Translations under genes and position numbers: made by a program
In this document: piece by piece, positions 45,928-57,311 of the stretch
How positions within the stretch are numbered: the first letter of the stretch is position 1
Layout of the letters: every line of letters begins with the position of its first letter
Notes under the pieces: generated by a model
What the model saw: the letters and a program-made list of their open reading frames with translations, nothing else
Database searches by the model: none
What the model was told of the DNA's origin: nothing
NCBI GenBank assembly: GCA_024195585.1
Contig: SWBL01000086.1
Location: 62,001 to 126,000, forward strand
Reading direction: 5' to 3'
Source: Aureobasidium sp. EXF-3400
Taxonomy: Eukaryota; Ascomycota; Dothideomycetes; Dothideales; Saccotheciaceae
DNA: 64,000 bases

Positions 45928-46744
45928 CTCATGATGGCAGACCTGGAGGAAGTTGGCTCAGTACGGCATCAACAATTGTCGTGGAGGGTTTCCTCTTGCT
46001 TGGGAAACTCTTTGCATGTCGAGTGGAAGATGAAGAGTTTTGAAAGTACTGATGCCATGTCTTGGGAAGAATCGACAGCAGATTCAGTGGTATTCATTCT
46101 TTGGGAGGCTCTGGTGCCGTAAACAAGCAACCTTTCGCCGTCTTCTATCGATCTCTATGTTCTTCAATGTTTAGGCAAGAGCCATCAAAAATCCGAGCTT
46201 GACCCACGAATGTCTCAATGTCTCGACCCGGAGAAACCTATCATCACAATGGACAGGTATTCTTGTATTCTTGGCGGAAGCGGGGTGTTACCCACGGAAA
46301 AGCTCGGCGATACATCTTGCTTCAGCCAAAGCTGGAGGTGGCGCTGTCCAGAGCTGCAAGCTTCTACATAGCTACCAAGCCTTGTTCTAGCTACGAGTAT
46401 GGTTTGACAATACATGTCGTTCCTGCATTCACTTGCTGCTGGTGGATGGATCGCCAGGGCAGACACGTGCCCGCATCACTTGCATTATCCTACCTTGGTC
46501 TGACGGTTGCTGCTTGCGCGTGGCGTGGAGGTCACAGCTGCCACGATGACATACAAAGTCGTATGACACCCAAGATCGAGATCGCAATCGCTTTCGTACA
46601 GGTAGCTGTGGCTAGAATCGGAGTGGCATGAGCATACGATTTAATACACATGGCACGAGATATCTCGACAGTATTCCAGGTGTGATTTCCTTCAATCCAA
46701 GTCCTCTAAACTCTCTCGGCTCCGACCAAAACCTTCTATTCACC
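45928..46744. other. Intergenic spacer
   Basis: About 820 bp between two plus-strand genes. Overlapping open frames at 46199-46631 on both strands carry no motif. Nothing else seen. Confidence 0.45.
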
Positions 46745-47224
46745 ATGACCAACATCCACGCTGACAAGACATGTCATTCGGCAAGCTTCTCTGAACCCTA
46801 CTCGCAGCCTAGACCGAAGCACCATCGACGCACAAGATCAATCCACACACCGATTAGTCTCTTTCCAGCTAGAAGAGCCGCAAGATCGTCTTTCACATTA
46901 TCTACACTGCGTAAGTGATACGAACATGATTGTTTCCTTGCCTTCATATGCTGATACCAAAGCTCTACAGAAGAAGAAGCGACAATTCCAGATGACTTGA
47001 TGCTGTGTGAGCAAGATAGCCGCAATGCACTCCAAGAAACATCGAAGTCGATCTCACCGAGTGATCTCGACATCTCTTCACTCTCGCTATCAGAGACAGA
47101 CTCTGCTTTTTGTTTCTTGTATTGTGGAGATTGCCATTCTCTCACCCGAGTCTGTTATGACGATGGGTCCAGGTTCTCGAATGCTGTTGCTACTTGCGAA
47201 GGATGCGGTTCTTTGAGATTATGA
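46745..47224 (+). CDS. Small zinc-ribbon-like protein of unknown function
   Basis: Two exons (46745-46910 and 46971-47224, 60-nt intron with GTAAG donor) give 139 aa. The N-terminal ~55 residues are basic and Ser/Arg-rich (PRPKHHRRTRS, PARRAARSS) and may be a nuclear or nucleic-acid-binding tail. A Ser/Glu/Asp-rich acidic middle follows. The C-terminus has C107-x2-C110 and C131-x2-C134 with two further cysteines (C103, C117), ending at LRL, compatible with a one-zinc ribbon. No family is recognised. The second exon is not visible as a gene on its own, but splicing gives a coherent zinc-binding module. Confidence 0.6.
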
Positions 47225-48013
47225 CTTGTCGTTATGAGTAACTTCGATGGATGAGGAGGCGGAGTGCGGACGTGTGTTTTCTTTTTCAGTTGGTGTAGTT
47301 ATTTGAGCATTTGGGTAGGTAGTTGTAGTGCAGATATGAACGATACAGACGGATTTTGCCGCAACCACATTAACTTCCCGACTCTTGCTTACTGCAAAAG
47401 TCGATCTCACAGTCTGCATCAACGTCCTGAGGCATCATTGCGAACATTTCTGTCACGTCAGGGGCGAAAGTCAGATCTGGAATTTTGATCGAGACCAAAT
47501 GTCTGAGCGTCTAGGCTACGCGAGATCGAAATGGACAGATCTAAGAAAAGATCCACGTACGGATCATTTGGGGACGGACACGCCTCCAGAAGCCGACGGG
47601 CGACAGTCCGTAGCTGATGCATCAAGGCAGCTGACTCCGCCAGACCGCCCAATCTCTTGGCCAATATCTTGGCACCATCGTGAGAGCTGAACAAACCAAA
47701 GAGGCATAATCACGACGACCAAATTGACTGCAATGTTCTGGTCACCGTCGGCACATGGACGCCACCGTGGTATCAATAGGTTCGAATGTCATCCAATACT
47801 GTATTGTCTGACATGATCCTATCCGCTATCAGCTCGAATGAGCTCACCTCCAGCTCCCTCCCATACACCACAGAACCCGACGGTCCAGCCTCGTGAATGG
47901 TCTGGCAGGAGCAGCTTGTATATATATAGCATGGCAGCCGCCCTCGAATTGCCAATTCCCAGGCTGCAACATCTCATTCACCAACCATCTTTTGACCTCG
48001 ACCAGAGGCAATC
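47225..48013. other. Intergenic spacer with peroxidase promoter
   Basis: About 790 bp. The last 90 bp contain a long TATA box for the peroxidase. No other feature supported. Confidence 0.5.
47929..47938 (+). promoter_or_regulatory. TATA box of the peroxidase gene
   Basis: The ten-base alternating run TATATATATA lies 76-85 bp upstream of the start codon at 48014, a good core-promoter position for an inducible secreted enzyme. Confidence 0.55.
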
Positions 48014-49275
48014 ATGTACTACAAGACTTGTTTTGCTATCTTTACGCTTTTGACCACTATCAATGCATACCCCGGTGGCTCCACCAGATTTGGCGAAGTC
48101 TTCGCCGAAATCAAAGCCCGTCAGAGTACCGACGGCTCACAAGACTCCAAAGAACTGATCGGAGACCTGCGGCCCGAATTCGGGGGCCCCACGACTGTTG
48201 TTGGACACAACATTGCCGATATCCTCACCGGGTCTGCAGATCCTGAGAGCAGCGGGCTCTGGACAGGAGGACTCTCAAATCCTGGTTCGGCCAAGTGTCA
48301 AGCGGATACCTGCTGCGTCTGGCGCCACATAGCATTGGACATGGAAAAAGTGTTCCGTGGTGCTAGTGGTCGCTGCACTGCCGAAGCACGAGGAGCCGTC
48401 CGTCTAGGTTTCCACGATGCCGGAGGTTGGAGCAAGTACACCGAAGACTTTGGAGGTGCGGACGGCAGCATCTTGCTGAGCGGACGTGCTGGCCTGGAAG
48501 CTGAAATCGATCGGGCTGAGAATCGGGGTCTGCAGCTTGTCGCTGGAGTGATGAATCAATGGTATGATAAATATCATCCATATGGTGTTGGTATGGCAGA
48601 CCTAATTCAAATGGGAGCCACTGTTGCTGCCGTCGTGTGTCCTCTCGGACCACGCATTCGAAGCTTTGTTGGCAGGGCCGATAATAGTCGACCTGCACTT
48701 CAGCTCTTGCCGGACGTCCACGCAGATGCGGATACCTTGATCTCCCTGTTCCAAAACAAGACTATCAATACCCATGGCTTGGTTGCTCTGCTTGGAGCTC
48801 ACACTACCAGCCAACAGCACTTTGTCGATGTCTCACGAGCCGGCGACCCTCAAGATAGTACTCCTGGTATCTGGGATGTAAAGTTCTACAATGAGACCAT
48901 GAGTACAGCACCAAAACATGTATTCAAATTCCCCAGCGATGTGGTCATATCCCAGCATCCCGATGCTCGACCCGAGTGGATCAAATTTGCTAACGATCAA
49001 GAACACTGGAATCAGGTATGTGGACTGAAAGCTCTTTTCACAGGGGAACGGGTTTGCTGACTCTTGACCAGGACTATGCAAGAGAGTATATCCGTCTTTC
49101 ACTGCTTGGTGTCAACAACATCAACGATCTGACCGAATGTTCTCATGTGCTTCCTGCTGAGACTACCAAGGTCACTATCTCGGATAACCAAGCAGCCTTG
49201 AAGAAGTGGCTTGATGGCGTTGATAACAAGACGATCAGCGATGATGTTGAGGCGGGTCGGAAGGTCAGTGGCTGA
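48014..49275 (+). CDS. Secreted haem peroxidase, class II (lignin-peroxidase-like) superfamily
   Basis: Two exons (48014-49015, 49072-49275) give 401 aa. The signal peptide is MYYKTCFAIFTLLTTINA. The distal haem pocket is RLGFHDAGG (Arg, Phe, His in the canonical R-x2-FH order) followed by the calcium-binding-type GGADGSILL. The proximal side is GLVALLGAHTTSQQ with the axial His. VCPLGPRIRSFVGRADNSRP matches the class II core, and cysteines are plentiful (KCQADTCCVWRH). It uses H2O2 to oxidise phenolic substrates outside the cell. Ascomycete members of this group are not necessarily ligninolytic; the Mn-binding or surface Trp residues that define MnP/LiP cannot be verified by eye. Confidence 0.9.
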
Positions 49276-49410
49276 TTCAAAGCAAAGTATTAGGTCTGAG
49301 AAGATCAGATTCTTGGGCATGTTGTGGATGCAAAGGGCAGATTTCAACTGAATGTGAACTCGAAGCAAGTACTTTTCGTAGATGCATAACAACTCATAAC
49401 TCCTTCTATT

Positions 49411-51255
49411 CTACAGAACTTTTGTGATAGCATCCATCTTCTTCCTAAAGAAACCTCCTTGCTGCTCAATATCCACTCCACTCGAGTAATCTCCAGCGTC
49501 CTGGCCATGACTGACAACATTACTCAGATCCTCCTCATCAGGCTCTGGAGCCTCGAGCCAGCTTCCCATAGGGTTAGGTGCTTTGACGGGTGAAACCAAA
49601 CAAAGAAGATAGTAAACACCACCGCTGACAATAAAGCCAGTAAAGAAGTTGAGGCGGTAAATGTACGTCGCACCAATGGGTACAGAAGCACCACACGCGC
49701 CAGCAAAGCCAACGACGTTGATCAGGATGCCGCAGATGTAGGCCATATAGCCTCGCCACTGGATACCAAACTTGCCGTAGTAAGGTCCATTGACATCTGC
49801 AGAGTACAAGTCGCGAGCTTGGAGGTATCCCTTGCGAACGCAGTAGTAGTCAATAACCATAGGTCCAGCGATGGCAGACAGGAAAACAGAGTAAGCGGAG
49901 AGATAAGTGGTGAAAGTGCTAGAGCCGGCAACGAATTGCCATGGGCAGATGGAGATACCGAAGACAGCGCAGATGTATCCGCCACGACGAATGTTGATAT
50001 AACGCGGAATCAAGGCGGTCAAGTCTGTACCGGCGGAAATGGAGTTTGCGGCAATGTTGGTGCCGAGTTGTGCGACGACGAAAGCAGCGGCGATGAGGAA
50101 AACGCCTGCTCTTGCGCCTGCGCTGCCGTGACCGTCCTCGGTGATGAAGGCCTTGAGGAGTTCGAGTGGGTTCCAGACTGCACCGAGCTCAGGATAGATG
50201 ACTGCTGAAGCTGATCCGACGAGAATACCAATGAGAGAAGTGAGACCAAAGCCAAGAGGAATGGTGATGAATTGAGGGAGCAAAGCATCGCTGGACTTGC
50301 TGGCGAAACGAGAGAAGTCAGGGTCATTAACAATCAGAGTCGCAAAGTTGGAGACGGAGGACATGATGCCAGTGATGACAGCCCACGCAAGCTCAGAGCC
50401 ATGAGCTTTGGCAGGTGCATGAATGATTTCACCTGCACCTCCTGCTCTGACCAGCGCCCAGATGAGGAAGGCGATACCGGCTGTGGGTGCTACGACAGCT
50501 TTGACAGTGAACAGATGGCGAATCTTGTGGACGGGGAACCATATGAAGGGAAGAGAGCCAGCCCAGAAGAGGACGAAGGCAATGAGGTAGTTTACAGTGC
50601 CGCCAAGCGCAATTCCCTTAGTCAAGGAAGGTCGTGTGCCGAAAGAGGGCCAGATGGCAAGGATCATAAGGTAGACACACTCGCCGCCGATCCAGCCTTG
50701 TACGCCATACCAGATACTGTGGTCTTGTCAGATGTGCCTCTTTATCCAATTTGCACTTTGAGACTCACCATGCCATCAAAGCACGATTCAGGACAGGCCA
50801 CAACGAACCGAAGATACCGAACGAAGCTCTGTTCATGACCGGGAAGGAAATATGGTACACGGCACCAACGCGACCAGTCAAGCAGATGAAGAATGCCGAG
50901 ATACTGTAGCCAACCCTGAACGATCTGTAAGACAATATAGCTTCAGATACATGGGAGATAGACCTACCAGACACAAATCCAGGCTTGCCACCATGACAAG
51001 CCAGCATCGAGCGAAGAAGCAGCAATCATCCATGTGTTGATGTTGAATGAGTCGGCGATCCAGAAGCCGACAAAGTTGAAGGCTCTCCACTGGCGTCGTT
51101 CAGGTTCGACGATCTTCAAGTCATGGTTTGTAAGGAACAGTTCCTTGTTCGACAGACCATTGTCTCGCTCGACCTCCTGTACTATAATCAGTGGACAAGG
51201 ACTAACATAGAAGCATCACGTGTGTACTGACGAGTTTTCGCAGCACAGATGCCAT
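49411..51255 (-). CDS. NCS1-family nucleobase/allantoin/vitamin permease
   Basis: Four exons (51232-51255, 50968-51176, 50769-50915, 49411-50716) give 561 aa. The N-terminus [29 protein letters not shown] and [14 protein letters not shown] are signature sequences of the Fur-type NCS1 permeases. Other hallmarks: [52 protein letters not shown] and NDPDFSRFA. About twelve hydrophobic segments are seen. These are plasma-membrane H+ symporters for uracil, uridine, allantoin, cytosine, thiamine or related rings; the substrate is not predictable here. It overlaps no gene and is convergent with the peroxidase, only 135 bp apart at the 3' ends. Confidence 0.92.
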
Positions 51256-52294
51256 GATTGATGTATGTCAGAGAAATAAGCGGCGAACCGTCATGACTTA
51301 TATGAACATCTCTTTAACCATGAACCGTGGTTACAGATAAGACGTACGCTGAACGGGGTCAATGCGCCGCAAAAGGATGGGGATGTGGCTGAATGCCGAT
51401 CATCAAAACCTTAGATAAGGATATTCTGACTCTTTTATTCATTCAAGGCACTCTAGATAGCCAGAGAAGATGCAGGGCCTGCTGTGTCTCTCCCGAAACC
51501 TGGAGAAAATGCATCTTGGAATCCTTACTCAAACAGCGCAAAGAGGTGGAGAGTCGCTAACCGGTCCATGAAATGCATCCATTACGCAAGCGGGTGAGTA
51601 AAGCTGGGGACTGGCGCACCAATGGATTGATAGCTCAACGTCACTTGGCTGAGATTTCCCAAGCAACTTGGCATGTTGGTGTATCTCTCTATCTTTCGTT
51701 GTTATGGTCAGCGATATAGCTGTGTCGGGCGTTTTACTCGATGTGATCGAGCAAAAACATGGAGACAAGGTTTGCGGCGCGCAAATAGACTTTGTGCGAC
51801 ATCTGCCGAGCCCGAGTCGACAAAAAATCGTGGAGCGCTGACGACACGCGACGACGTTAGTAATGGTTTTGAAGATTCTATGCCTGTCCCTAGAGCTACG
51901 TCTTTGATGATGAACCGCTTGAATAAAGTTTTTATTCGATCTGTTCAAAGTTACAAACCTGATCTCGGGTCGCAAATAGCGAGTTTTGTTGGTTTGCCGT
52001 CCTGTTGCAGAGGCTCACACCCTGTCCAATCTGCTCCAACGACCAAATAGCTATCACTGCAGCGACAATAAGTGGAAAACATTCGCAAAGCAGTGCAGAC
52101 GGAGTTCGAGAGATAATGCTGAGAAGTTCTGCATCCATTATCAAGCAGCTACGATTCTTCTTCTCATGCTGTCTGTTCGCGAATGCGGCTATGTCCAATT
52201 TGCTTCGGTCTTCACTCCATGCTGTTTCTTTCTCTCCATTTCTCTTTCTGAGTTCGGGCTGTCCATTCATCCCCGTTACTTTTTCTGTCAACAT
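51256..52294. other. Intergenic spacer
   Basis: About 1 kb between two minus-strand genes. Open frames around 51529-52498 on both strands have no motif. Confidence 0.45.
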
Positions 52295-53105
52295 CTACTG
52301 CAAAAACTTTGGTCCCAATGGTGCCTGCGGGTAGACAGCGTAGGCCCCCATATTAGGTTGGCGATTCTCGTGCAAAGCCTCCCAAGCGACTTTGACGTCT
52401 TGTCCGAATCCAGGACCAGTGAAGCACAGCCCTTCCAGCTGAGGACAGTTGCGAGCCAAATGGGGCAAGAAGTTCCCAGCAGTGACAGTAGCCATTGAGA
52501 AATTGCCAAGGGCATTGGCCGCCTGGGTAAGACGAACTTCAGTCAGACTTGACACAATGAACCATGAGATGAGCCAGGTTGACGTGACATCCTGGTGGCA
52601 TCTCAGCAATATAGACAGGTTGCATACTGTCGTGAGTGATGGCGAGTCGCTTGAGCTGTGAGAACATAATATCGTGCAGGGGAGGAAGGATCTGGTAGGG
52701 ACCGATAGTGATGTTAATCTCGCGAATTGCGCCGGCGTAGCGCTGTCGACGGTTGTGGGGTGTGCCGGGAAGTTTGCTGAGCATCTCGAGAGTCGCAGTT
52801 TTCCAGAAGAACTTGACTGTGTGATCGAACATGCTCTTGCTGGTGGACATCATGCGTGAGAGGGCGCCTTTCTCGTCGCCGAGGAACTCAAGAACCACGT
52901 CAACGATCTCAGGGGGAAGTGTGATGACACGGCCGCCAGCTGTGATGACGCTGGGTAGTGCCATGCCGGCGGACATGGCGATAGGATCTGTGGGAGTCGC
53001 CATTCTGTGCTGAGCATGCAGGGGGCGCACTTGACTTTCACCAGGTAGTTGCTGGCCAGAGATCGCGCGCGATGATGGCGAAAAGAGGGATGTATGAGCT
53101 AGCAT
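52295..53105 (-). pseudogene. F-box gene, paralogue 5, frame-broken and short
   Basis: The frame from 53105 (or from Met at 53003) reads an F-box: TLPPEIVDVVLEFLGDEKGALSRMM and FDHTVKFFWKTATLEML, then LRR-like strands to HVNLAHLMVHC. It stops at 52539. The continuation is obvious in the next frame (SLTEVRLTQAANALGNF, LPHLARNCPQLEGLCFTG), ending at 52295. Either one base was inserted near 52550-52565, or a very short 42-nt intron (ATG|GTTCATTG ... ACCCAG|GCGGCC) rejoins the frames at the price of an LRR strand. Even when joined it is ~250 aa, half the length of intact relatives, so a decaying copy is favoured. It is head to head with paralogue 6. Confidence 0.65.
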
Positions 53106-53283
53106 ACATTCGACGTGAAGTAGTGAGCTAGACGTCCGTCGACTTTATCCACAAAAGTCCGTCATTCGGGTGTTTGTTGCAGTGAACACAAAAACACCAA
53201 CACCTAATCTCAGGGGAAGCAAGTTGTGCAAGCCATGTTTATCTGGTGCGTCGATTGGGTAGTCTATCTTTCGCAAGGAAACA

Positions 53284-53490
53284 ATGAAAGAATTCCTACA
53301 AACGCGTCAGAGAGCTGAACAAAGCAGGGCTTATCGACAGCGAATGTATCAGCCTCAACAGTCGTCTTCTGGTGGATATCGTATCCAGAATATGCAAGGC
53401 TCTGGTTCTGGCTCGAATGTTGACCCTAGAGTTGATAGCTCAAGATGTGGTGGTATTTCTCGCCAACCTTCTCATCGTGACTACTACTAA
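53284..53490 (+). CDS. Short Gln/Ser/Arg-rich open frame
   Basis: An ATG-started frame of 68 codons. The N-terminal half is helical and charged (KEFLQTRQRAEQSRAYRQRM), the C-terminal half is Ser/Gly/Arg-rich (SGSGSNVDPR, ISRQPSHRDYY). No signal peptide or domain. It lies between two F-box genes and could be a small gene, an exon of an undetected gene or chance. Only its biased composition and clean ATG support it. Confidence 0.25.
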   Translation: MKEFLQTRQRAEQSRAYRQRMYQPQQSSSGGYRIQNMQGSGSGSNVDPRVDSSRCGGISRQPSHRDYY

Positions 53491-53968
53491 ATGCTCGTTC
53501 AATCTGTCTTTGGTCGTAATGTACTGGTTGGTCTGCTCATAGGTATATCCTACTTGAAATACTCAATACACATGCTTCTCCAATATCCAATTCTTTCCCA
53601 TCGTTTCCTTCTCTAGTACAGTCAACCCATTGATGTAGCCCCATCGTAATGCAGGAACTGATCATACAAAACAATGAATGCCAGAGAGATTTCTTGTCAG
53701 AGTTCGTCTCCTTGGTCATGTTCAAGTATACAGAGTACGTTCTGCCTTACCATGGGCATCAGAAACCGGTGGTCGTAGCTTGGAGTAGTTTGCTGATTGA
53801 TACCGAGTTCCAATCAGGGGCCTTCGGGTCGACGACACGATTCGTCCTCGTGTTTGCTTGTGGCTCTCGGCGCTGCTTTGTTCGGTTTTCCTGACTCCAC
53901 CCAACTCTTTCTTCCTCCAGAACAGCTCTGCGCGCGAGTCTCTTTCTTGGGCCAGCGCTACAACCACC
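53491..53968. other. Spacer upstream of F-box 6
   Basis: About 480 bp. The last 100 bp (CTGACTCCACCCAACTC region) are pyrimidine-rich leader for the gene starting at 53969. No gene supported. Confidence 0.45.
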
Positions 53969-55411
53969 ATGGCTTCCTCAAGTAAGCGCATCAAGCGTGG
54001 CGACGACTGGATCCCTCGCTCATCTTTTGCGATGGCGTCTGCACCACCTCCTGCTCGTCATCTAGCGGAGGTCGCGTATGTCCAACGAACTCAGTTGCTT
54101 ACGACTGTCCAGTACTGATTGTGTTGCTGCAGACCCCACCCCTCCCAGCTGCGCAACTCCCTACTCTACAACGTCGACTGCCATCCCCTTCTCAAGCCAG
54201 AAATTATCGCCATCGTTTTCTCCTACCTCGCCGACGACGACGATGATGACGACGACGACGACGACGACGACGATTACAACGCTTTTTGGACTATGACGCA
54301 GTGCACAGAAGTCTGCCGCAAATGGTATCTTGAAGGCCATCACCTTGTCTGGCGCCGTGTCCAATCGCGCGACCTCTTCTACGTTCAAGACCCCGTTCGT
54401 CGTAGGTACCACGCTGCGCTCGTCGAGGAGCTCGACTTCGAGCTTGATGACACCATTTTGTCCACCACAAGAATGGTAGATGCAGCCCTGAGCTTTCCTC
54501 GTCTGCACTCTGTTACAATGGAAGGTTTGAACCTGGTCAGCGTGCGACCTGAGAACCTGGCCGCCTTGATGACACCAACTCTGCGATCATGGGACATCGA
54601 AAGGGCCGTTCTTGGGTTTTGGCCCAGTCGCGATCGAGATGTAGACGTCCTCTTGGACGCACTACTCGCAGGATGCGGCAGCCTGACTGTGCTGCACTTC
54701 GACCTCTGGTGCAATGACACACCCAAGTTCCTCTTGATTCTAGAGCGCATCCACTCTATCGAGTACCTCGACCTTGGCGATGTCGGAGAGGATCTTGCGC
54801 ACAACTTCCCTCAAGATTTCTTGATCCAGCTGTTCAACAAACCACGAGTCGGCTACCTGAGCTTCCCTCACGCAGTGGAGCTTTCTCAATCAACTGTTGA
54901 CACCTTTCTTGCTGCAATGGGTCGCCACTGGACATTTCCCACCATTCACTCGCTAGGAAAACCTCAATTCGATTCTGGTACGACAGCCGCTCGCCTCATC
55001 AGCCGTATGCCCAACCTCGAGCGCCTTTGGCTCTCCATCCATCCCTGGCAAAATGACCTCGAGCACGTCTTCACTGCAACCGCGATGCTGGAAAAGCTAG
55101 AATTTCTGGAGCTGGAATTCAAAATGCTTGCTTGCAATATCGAGGGCTCCTGGCTCCTCAAACTCACCAGTCTGACATGTCTCCAGACTTTTAAGCTAGA
55201 AATTCATCACGCAGGCACAATCTCTTTGACTGGCACGCAGCTGGCAAACTTCTTGATTGGTCTGCCCCAGCTTGAGCACTTGTCACTCGATCTAGGTGCA
55301 CTAGAGGTCTCTTGCGTGCCAGAGGAGAAGGCCGCCATTGACAGCGCACTTGCAAACATTGAGACAACTTGGTTTGGCCCCATGACTTTCACTACTCAGA
55401 ACCTGCTATGA
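53969..55411 (+). CDS. F-box/LRR-like protein, paralogue 6, with poly-Asp insert
   Basis: Two exons (53969-54075 and 54133-55411, 57-nt intron, phase 2) give 461 aa. The first exon is a basic/Ser-rich leader (MASSSKRIKRGDDW). The F-box begins HPLLKPEIIAIVFSYLA and resumes with WTMTQCTEVCRKWYLEGHHLVWRRV; between the helices sits a run of 14 aspartates encoded by a GAC/GAT microsatellite. LRR-like units follow (LTVLHFDLWC, IEYLDLGDVG, LEFLELEFKM, LEHLSLDLGA). The C-terminus stops at TQNLL and lacks the NFxPDPxEW motif of paralogues 1-3. Likely SCF receptor; the Asp run may vary between strains. Confidence 0.82.
54233..54274 (+). repeat. GAC/GAT trinucleotide microsatellite (14 Asp codons)
   Basis: Fourteen consecutive Asp codons, eleven GAC and three GAT. 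Nine uninterrupted GAC follow two GAT, the pattern of an expanding repeat with imperfect units. It is inside the F-box of the surrounding gene. Confidence 0.9.
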
Positions 55412-56286
55412 AAGAAGAGGAAGATGGTGCTTCTTACAACTGCATCAGCAACCTCACTTCTGTCATGCTAGCGTAGCAGATCCCACAACGCACGCTCTCT
55501 TCACCTTTTTTGTACCCGGCTCGTAGCAAGCAAGCAATCAAAAAGTTCATTCAAGCAGTGGTGAATACAACACACCTGATTTGATATCGAATATGTGACA
55601 TGGAGATTCAAGACGGTGAAAGGTCGCTTTGAATTATCGTTGGAACTGCGAATGCTTCGGGGCTCACATCCAACCAGATTTCCATAGTGTTTTCTATCTT
55701 TTTGCGGTCCTCTCACTAATCAGAATCTTCCAAGCAACTTCGAAGAATTCCGCAGTATACACTCGCAAAAGCGACCGCCCATTCATCCAGTCTGTTGTCT
55801 TTTGCCGCTTCGCACCGCTCATCCATCCGCGCGTGATTTTCTTTGCATCTCATGGAAAGTCTCTGCCATAGGCACATGCGAACAAGCCAGCGACGCCATG
55901 AATTGCTCTTGTGATGATTGTTATTGTCCCCTTCCACGCCGTAATTACGATTGAGGGATTGAGCGCCCTCGAGACGGATACAAGCTGAGCCCACGAGAGC
56001 ACCTGGAACAAAAGACTTGACTGTCAAACGCACGACATTCGATATCTTGCTTGGAAAACATCTTCACGAGCCATTCAGCGCATCTGACAGCCAGAATGAT
56101 CTGCATGCATCCTAGTAGACTTGCTTCCAGTTAACGTCACTGCCGCGCTATATACATGTGGTGAACCGTGTCCTTTTCCAAATTGTAATGACTGGCAAGA
56201 AAGCACACTCATTCGAAGACACTCTCGACCAGTCTGAACGATCCGAAAATGGCCGCAACGTGCCAGAAGAAGTGGATATGAAGATG
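55412..56286. other. Convergent intergenic spacer
   Basis: About 875 bp between F-box 6 (plus) and the UstYa-family gene (minus). No gene supported. Confidence 0.5.
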
Positions 56287-57311
56287 CTATGGTAGCTGGT
56301 CGTACACTCTATCATTGGGTCCCGGAGGCTCAAGAAAGTCTGGAAGGGGTTCGGCAGGAACTTGGTGGTTCTCCGCCCAGATGCGTATGTCTTCAAAGTT
56401 CCGACATATATGTCGTGTGTTGAAGTCAACGTAGGCTTCTGGGTAAGCCATTGTGTTACTCTGCCACCACACTTGTCCAAGAACCCCAATGTCGACAGTA
56501 CACATCAACTGTTGCCTGAGTATGTCAAGGCAGTGAGCTGGATTCAAGTAAGTAACGATAGCTTTTTGGTGATTTTAATCAATGCACTTACTGACGTGCT
56601 TTTGTAGGATATAATCACTGTTCTTGAAAGCGCCTTGTCCTTTCCGGGCGTAGTATTCGTAGTTGAACCAGAGCGATTGGCGTAAGAGATTCTGTGAATG
56701 TCATGAGCGGCCTTCGGGAGAAGATCGTCCGGAAGTACTGACCAGGCAGTGGAGCTGATGGAGACCTTCCACGTTTGCAACAAACCCGCCACCATATTCG
56801 GAGGATACCTTGACCTGGTCTTCTGCAATACCGGCTCTGCTAGCCAATGCTGCTGGGATGACTACGCTCCGATCTGCGCATCTGTCAGCGGTCAAGCCAC
56901 CATCGAGGATGCTTGGGCTGTCCTACAGTCAATTCCCAGTGCTTGCCATGCTTCGTCAACCTCTTCGCTTGCATTTCGTCTGTATATGTTTTCTTTGAGC
57001 AGCGAGCCGTTGAACTCTTGTTCGTGGAATGCCAGAGTGACGTCTGGTATGAGTGGGGACCTTTGCTCCACTTTTGCCATATAATTCGATGCCGAACCAT
57101 TTCTGATTGTCCACGCCATCGTAGCTGCTCCTCCTACAACGACTCCGAACCAGAATAAACAGATCCCGGCTAAAGCTATAGTTATAAGACGGTGTCTCGA
57201 GATCATGCGTCGGACATCCGTGCGCTTTTGTGATCGGGTCTGTCCAACCTCGAGATGATCAAGGGTATCAGTAGAGGCGACGATACTATACAGAGCTTCC
57301 AATCTTGCCAT
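56287..57311 (-). CDS. UstYa-family (DUF3328) oxidase-like membrane protein
   Basis: Four exons (56927-57311, 56743-56873, 56592-56691, 56287-56537) join in phase to 288 aa. A transmembrane helix spans residues ~42-68 (LITIALAGICLFWFGVVVGG), short N-terminus inside. The hallmark motifs are both present: HQLHC at 167-171 (GLHQLHCLNLLRQSLW) and HVTHC at 204-208 (HVTHCLDILRQQLMC), plus AWQALGIDYRSVVIP and the D-I-G-V segment. This is the UstYa family, whose members oxidise Tyr/Phe side chains, halogenate or cyclise peptides in fungal RiPP (dikaritin) and other toxin or secondary-metabolite pathways. It is divergently placed, 941 bp from a secreted Tyr-rich repeat peptide gene, the typical company for such an enzyme. 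Confidence 0.88.

Noticed and set aside
23018..49275. A single secondary-metabolite or lignin-degradation gene cluster
   Set aside because: The oxidases are separated by transcription factors, F-box and ubiquitin-ligase genes, with no pathway-specific backbone enzyme; kept only as a low-interest observation.
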